Below are positions 60,843 to 64,000 of a stretch of 64,000 nt of DNA, piece by piece; the first letter of the stretch is position 1; each line of letters opens with the position of its first letter. Location of the stretch: contig CAZGRL010000009.1 of assembly GCA_964528155.1 (NCBI GenBank), positions 1 to 64,000 of the forward strand. Reading direction: 5' to 3'. The notes under the pieces were generated by a model. That model made no database searches, was not told where the DNA came from, and was given only the letters and a program-made list of their open reading frames with translations. Origin of the DNA: G001797105 sp964528155 (GTDB lineage: Bacteria > Chloroflexota > Anaerolineae > Anaerolineales > E44-bin32). The translations under genes and the position numbers were made by a program.

Positions 60843-61217
60843 ATGGGTAGAGTAGTGCATTTCGAGATTGAGGTGGAGGATCCAGAGCGAGCTTCTCGCT
60901 TCTACCAGGCTGTCTTCGGGTGGAAGATTGAGAAGTGGGAAGGGCCGATGGAGTACTGGCTCATCACGACAGGCTCGCAGGGCGAGGAGGGGATCGACGG
61001 GGGGATGGGCCGGCGAGACGGCGATGTGTCTAGGACGACCAACACCGTCGATGTCAAGTCGGTTGACGACACCGTCAGGCTGATTGGGGCCAATGGGGGA
61101 AAAGTCGTGAGCCCCAAGCATCCGGTCCCCGGGGTGGGGTACTTGGCGTACTGCCAGGACACCGAGGGGATCGTGTTTGGAGTAATGCAGGCCGATCCGT
61201 CGGCGACCATGGGATGA
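60843..61217 (+). CDS. VOC-family (glyoxalase-fold) protein
   Basis: A 124-residue protein from the ATG at 60843, with GAGGAGG nine bases upstream. VHFEIEVEDPERASRFYQAVFGWKIEKWE and GVGYLAYCQDTEGIVFGVMQ are the two halves of the VOC domain, with the metal-ligand-type His and Glu positions. Members act as dioxygenases, lyases or binding proteins; the substrate is unknown. Confidence 0.85.
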   Translation: MGRVVHFEIEVEDPERASRFYQAVFGWKIEKWEGPMEYWLITTGSQGEEGIDGGMGRRDGDVSRTTNTVDVKSVDDTVRLIGANGGKVVSPKHPVPGVGYLAYCQDTEGIVFGVMQADPSATMG

Positions 61218-61456
61218 CGACGGCGGTCTGAGCCTGGCGCACGATTCAGCCATGTCAAATCGCTGGCGGAGAGCGCGCAGCAGGTCCAACACGTCGGTCG
61301 ATTGGGCGCGGAACATACTCGGGCAGGCCGATGAAGAAGCCACCCGCGAGGAATCGTCCTCAGGACGCAAAACCAGCGCCGTTGGTTTCAGCGGCGCTGA
61401 CGGTCTTTCAAGAGCCTGGGCGGATGTCCGTCGACGGCGTCGGCCGGGCAGGGCGT

Positions 61457-61840
61457 CTAGGTTTGCATTGACACGATTCCGAGGATATTTCCCTCGCTAT
61501 CTTTGAACCAGGCCGACTTGCTGGGACCGAAGGTGGCGATGCCCCGCGCATCCGTCTTCAACTCCCCCATGTCGTACTGCTCGAAGTGAACGCCGCGCGC
61601 GGTCAGGTCGTCGACAACCTGCTCGATGTTCTCGACGGTGAACGTCGCCGCGGTATGATCGGCTTTCGTCGGGCCACGCTGATAGAGATAGATCTGGCTT
61701 CCCTTGCCGGCCTCGAAGAGCGCCCCGTCGGGCACAGGTATTTGAACCGGCTTCAGACCAAGAGTCTCGGTGTAGAAGCGCCTGGCCCGCGCGATGTCAA
61801 CGGCCGGCATGGATGTCACGACGGGGAACGAGGCCAACAT
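61457..61840 (-). CDS. VOC-family (glyoxalase-fold) protein
   Basis: A 127-residue protein from the ATG at 61840, with AAGGAGGG seven bases upstream; the longer frame is not supported. VVTSMPAVDIARARRFYTETLGLKPV and AWFKDSEGNILGIVS are the VOC signatures. It is divergent from the EamA gene and convergent with the other VOC gene. It differs clearly in sequence from the first VOC protein, so it is not a recent duplicate. Confidence 0.87.
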   Translation of the reverse strand: MLASFPVVTSMPAVDIARARRFYTETLGLKPVQIPVPDGALFEAGKGSQIYLYQRGPTKADHTAATFTVENIEQVVDDLTARGVHFEQYDMGELKTDARGIATFGPSKSAWFKDSEGNILGIVSMQT

Positions 61841-62040
61841 CAGAAGCCCTCCTTCTGAAGACTGACTGGGGCGGGGCGGACAGAATAATGTTACCATCCC
61901 TCTCCGAATTGCAGGAAAAGATCTTCGCGCCCGTGCCCGCCAGAGACACGATGCCGGGCCGGACGGGAAGTTGGGTGCATCATCGGCCATGGCCGGGGAG
62001 GGGCGTTTCCTCCTGACCGTGCTCTTGGAGAAACGAGATC

Positions 62041-62949
62041 ATGTTTGCTTATCTGGGTGAGCTTGCCGCCCTGAGTACCTCCGTTTGCTGGTCGGCCACG
62101 GCGAGTTTCTTCACTGTCGCCTCCAGGCGGGTCGGCTCGGTCACGGTCAATCGGACCCGGCTGGCGTTGGCTTTGGGCTTTCTGGCCCTGACCCATTGGG
62201 CTGTGCGCGGCAGCCTGGTCCCCTTGACCGCGGAGCCGGCGCGTTGGTTCTGGCTCGGATCCTCAGGGGTGGTGGGGCTCGTCATGGGTGATGCGTTTCT
62301 TTTTCAAGCGTTTGTGTGGGTCGGCCCGCGGATCGGCATGCTGATGATGAGTCTGGCGCCGATCATCGCCGCGTTATTGGCACTGTTCTTCCTGGGGGAG
62401 AACCTGGCCCCGCTACAATGGCTTGCGATCGTGGTCACGCTCGCCGGCGTGGGGATGGTTATCCTCGACCGCCGTCGGCCAGTGCCGGCCGACGGCGAGA
62501 AGCCCGATTTCGCCCGGGGCATCCTCTTTGGATTGGGGGCGGCAGCCGGGCAGGCGATCGGGCTTGTTCTGGCCAAGCGAGGTCTGGAAGGGGACTTCGA
62601 CGCGCTCTCGGGGAATCTGATCCGCATGCTCGCCGCCGCTGGCGTGATCTGGGTCGTGGCCTTGTTGCTGAAACAGGCGGGGGAAACACTGCGTCGCGTC
62701 CGCGCCGAACGCAGGGTGATCCTGCCGCTTGTCGGCGGAGCGCTGACCGGGCCCTACATTGGCGTGTGGTTGTCTTTGATCGCCGTGCAGCGGACGGAAG
62801 TAGGGATTGCCAGCACGCTCATGGCACTCCCTCCGGTGTTCCTCCTACCTATTGGACGGTTGGTGTTTAAAGAGTCGATCGGCTTCCAGGCGATTATCGG
62901 GACTCTCGTGGCGGTGGCCGGTGTGGCGATCCTCTTCCTGATCGGTTGA
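62041..62949 (+). CDS. EamA-family (DMT) transporter
   Basis: A 302-residue protein with ten hydrophobic segments in two EamA repeats. The repeat ends are LQWLAIVVTLAGVGMVIL and FQAIIGTLVAVAGVAILFL, and the central loop is basic. It begins with ELAALSTSVCWSATASFFTVASRRVG, common in DMT exporters. The substrate is unknown. Confidence 0.87.
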   Translation: MFAYLGELAALSTSVCWSATASFFTVASRRVGSVTVNRTRLALALGFLALTHWAVRGSLVPLTAEPARWFWLGSSGVVGLVMGDAFLFQAFVWVGPRIGMLMMSLAPIIAALLALFFLGENLAPLQWLAIVVTLAGVGMVILDRRRPVPADGEKPDFARGILFGLGAAAGQAIGLVLAKRGLEGDFDALSGNLIRMLAAAGVIWVVALLLKQAGETLRRVRAERRVILPLVGGALTGPYIGVWLSLIAVQRTEVGIASTLMALPPVFLLPIGRLVFKESIGFQAIIGTLVAVAGVAILFLIG

Positions 62950-63014
62950 TTGCCTTCGGCCTGCGACGAATCTGAGGCTGCCGGCGAGGCACTGATCTCG
63001 TCCGGGTCCACGCC

Positions 63015-63797
63015 CTAAGCAGACAGCTTCGGAAGAGGGCTGTCCGGGGGTATCACTCGCAGGATCTCGCCTCCGGCAAACCGTCTTCCCCATCTTTCAT
63101 CCATCTTCATCGCAGCACAGACCTCAGCCGGGACGCCGATGTCGGCAAGGTAAAGCTCGCCGACATGGCTCGATGCCCCCTCGACGAGCAAGCCTCGCTT
63201 TGGGGCGGCCAGCGTGAGTGTGGCTTCGGCTCGAATACATTGCTGATGAACCTTGCCCAGAGTGGCATCGAGCCCGGACGGGAGATCGAGGGCCAGGATC
63301 GGCGCCGCCTCAGTGTTGGCCCACTGGATCAGTCTGGCGACAGAGTCGCGGGGCTCGCCCGATATGCCGTACCCAATCAGGCCGTCGATGATCAGGTCGA
63401 CCGGCCGGATTGACCTGACCTCATTGGCCTGCAGAGTTGGCACACCGATCTGCGCGAGAGATGCGAGCTGGTGAGCCGTCGCGGCCGAGTGATCAGCTGC
63501 GGATCTCGCGAGAATGACATGCAACTCGACACCCCAACCGTGCATCCGCCGCGCACAGGCCATGGCACCGCCTCCGTTCCCACCTGGACCGGCCAACACG
63601 ACAACGTGGGGTTGACCAAGTCGGGGGCGGATGAACCGTTCGACGGCCAGGCGGGCAAGATTGCGCCCCGCGTTTTCCATCATCTGCAATAGCTCAACAC
63701 GGAACACATCGATCGTCATCCGGTCGACCTGCGCCATCTGCGCGAGGGTGAGGAGTGGAAGGTCTTGAGATTGGATCGATGGGAAGTCGATCGTCAC
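63015..63797 (-). CDS. nnrE: NAD(P)H-hydrate epimerase (YjeF N-terminal domain)
   Basis: A 260-residue protein. The GTG at 63797 is chosen because it starts just after the TrkA-C gene stop and gives the usual short lead into LPLLTLAQMAQVDRMTI; an ATG at 63878 would overlap that gene by 62 bases. The Rossmann-like fold has MMENAGRNLARLA, VVLAGPGGNGGGAMACARRM and LALDLPSGLDATLG. It repairs damaged hydrated NAD(P)H by epimerisation. The dehydratase domain (NnrD) is not fused here. Confidence 0.88.
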   Translation of the reverse strand: MTIDFPSIQSQDLPLLTLAQMAQVDRMTIDVFRVELLQMMENAGRNLARLAVERFIRPRLGQPHVVVLAGPGGNGGGAMACARRMHGWGVELHVILARSAADHSAATAHQLASLAQIGVPTLQANEVRSIRPVDLIIDGLIGYGISGEPRDSVARLIQWANTEAAPILALDLPSGLDATLGKVHQQCIRAEATLTLAAPKRGLLVEGASSHVGELYLADIGVPAEVCAAMKMDERWGRRFAGGEILRVIPPDSPLPKLSA

Positions 63798-63816
63798 GAT
63801 GGCAAGCGGCCGAAGC

Positions 63817-64000
63817 CTACGAGACCCCTTGAGGCCCACACAGCGAACGGATCTGATCCGTAATCGGTTCATCACCAACGATCACGAGGACATCTCCAGG
63901 TTCGATCGTCGTGTCACCGTGGGGGATGATCTGGCTCTGGTTTCGCCAGATCGTGGCGATCACGCACTCACGTGGCCAATTGATCTCCCCCACTCGTTTG
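63817..64000 (-). CDS. TrkA-C (RCK_C) domain protein, C-terminal end
   Basis: The frame is open to the right edge, so the start lies outside. The visible 60 residues (NWPRECVIATIWRN, then IIPHGDTTIEPGDVLVIVGD) are the RCK_C/TrkA-C pattern of a regulatory domain on potassium uptake or related transporters. Ligand and partner channel are not visible. It ends 19 bases before the nnrE start. Confidence 0.82.
   Translation of the reverse strand, partial: KRVGEINWPRECVIATIWRNQSQIIPHGDTTIEPGDVLVIVGDEPITDQIRSLCGPQGVS

Noticed and set aside
60174..61370. Minus-strand frame of 398 codons over the YCII and VOC genes
   Set aside because: It is antisense to two recognisable domains and has no protein-like pattern of its own.

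Overview
The window looks like part of a high-GC bacterial chromosome, most likely a Chloroflexota (Anaerolineae-like) scaffold from a metagenome. This is inferred from gene content and not from a marker gene. The clues are a zinc-ribbon protein with many DWL repeats, an Agl23-type membrane glycosyltransferase fused to an NHL propeller, LGFP-like secreted repeats, a DUF3090/SCO1664/MSMEG_4193 gene triad, and SOS boxes of the Gram-positive type GAAC-N4-GTTC. Two runs of ten N (523-532 and 4478-4487) sit in poly-G/poly-C sequence with repeated or inverted flanks, so the sequence there is unreliable.

Layout. 1-368 is the end of a thioredoxin-like protein. 761-4263 (minus) is a DNA-end-processing operon, nurA, an unknown gene and herA, with a perfect LexA-type box at its predicted transcription start. 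4737-13192 (plus) is a tightly packed run of eight genes. Most encode membrane or envelope proteins of unknown function, organised around a DWL-repeat protein and a MutL/GlmL-type ATPase-fold protein; this is the best candidate for an undescribed system. 13280-14599 is a NTPase with a winged-helix DNA-binding tail. 15038-23602 holds a phosphohexomutase, a glycerate kinase that appears to start at CTG, a solute-binding lipoprotein, uvrC, an orphan response regulator and an XPB-N-domain-like protein. 23674-28650 holds a lipid kinase, a candidate standalone structured RNA, an MFS transporter, a HAD phosphatase and homoserine dehydrogenase.

28735-37020 (minus) carries the large glycosyltransferase-NHL protein, the SCO1664/DUF3090/MSMEG_4193 triad, rarA and an EamA transporter. 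37299-42797 (plus) carries an FKBP isomerase, maf, a class B penicillin-binding protein, rsgA and a secreted repeat protein. 42905-50575 holds a coaE-GNAT fusion and a Ser/Thr-phosphorylation signalling group (PP2C, FHA, degenerate PP2C with propeller) around a GNAT gene. 50834-56420 includes a 57-residue membrane protein, guaA-xpt, and lexA with its own SOS box and a strong terminator. 57199-57801 has an enoyl-CoA hydratase and three tRNA genes (Pro, Gly, Met/Ile2), each with a promoter of 17-bp spacing. The right end has a GT39-like protein, a small cytosolic gene, a YCII/ECF-sigma chimera, two VOC proteins, a second EamA transporter, nnrE and the end of a TrkA-C domain protein.

How genes work together. 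LexA probably controls itself and the nurA-herA operon. uvrC and rarA add excision repair and fork rescue without visible boxes. xpt and guaA form a purine salvage/GMP operon. maf and the PBP are translationally coupled. The PP2C and FHA genes overlap by four bases and form a signalling pair. No rRNA, CRISPR array, transposase or phage gene was seen.
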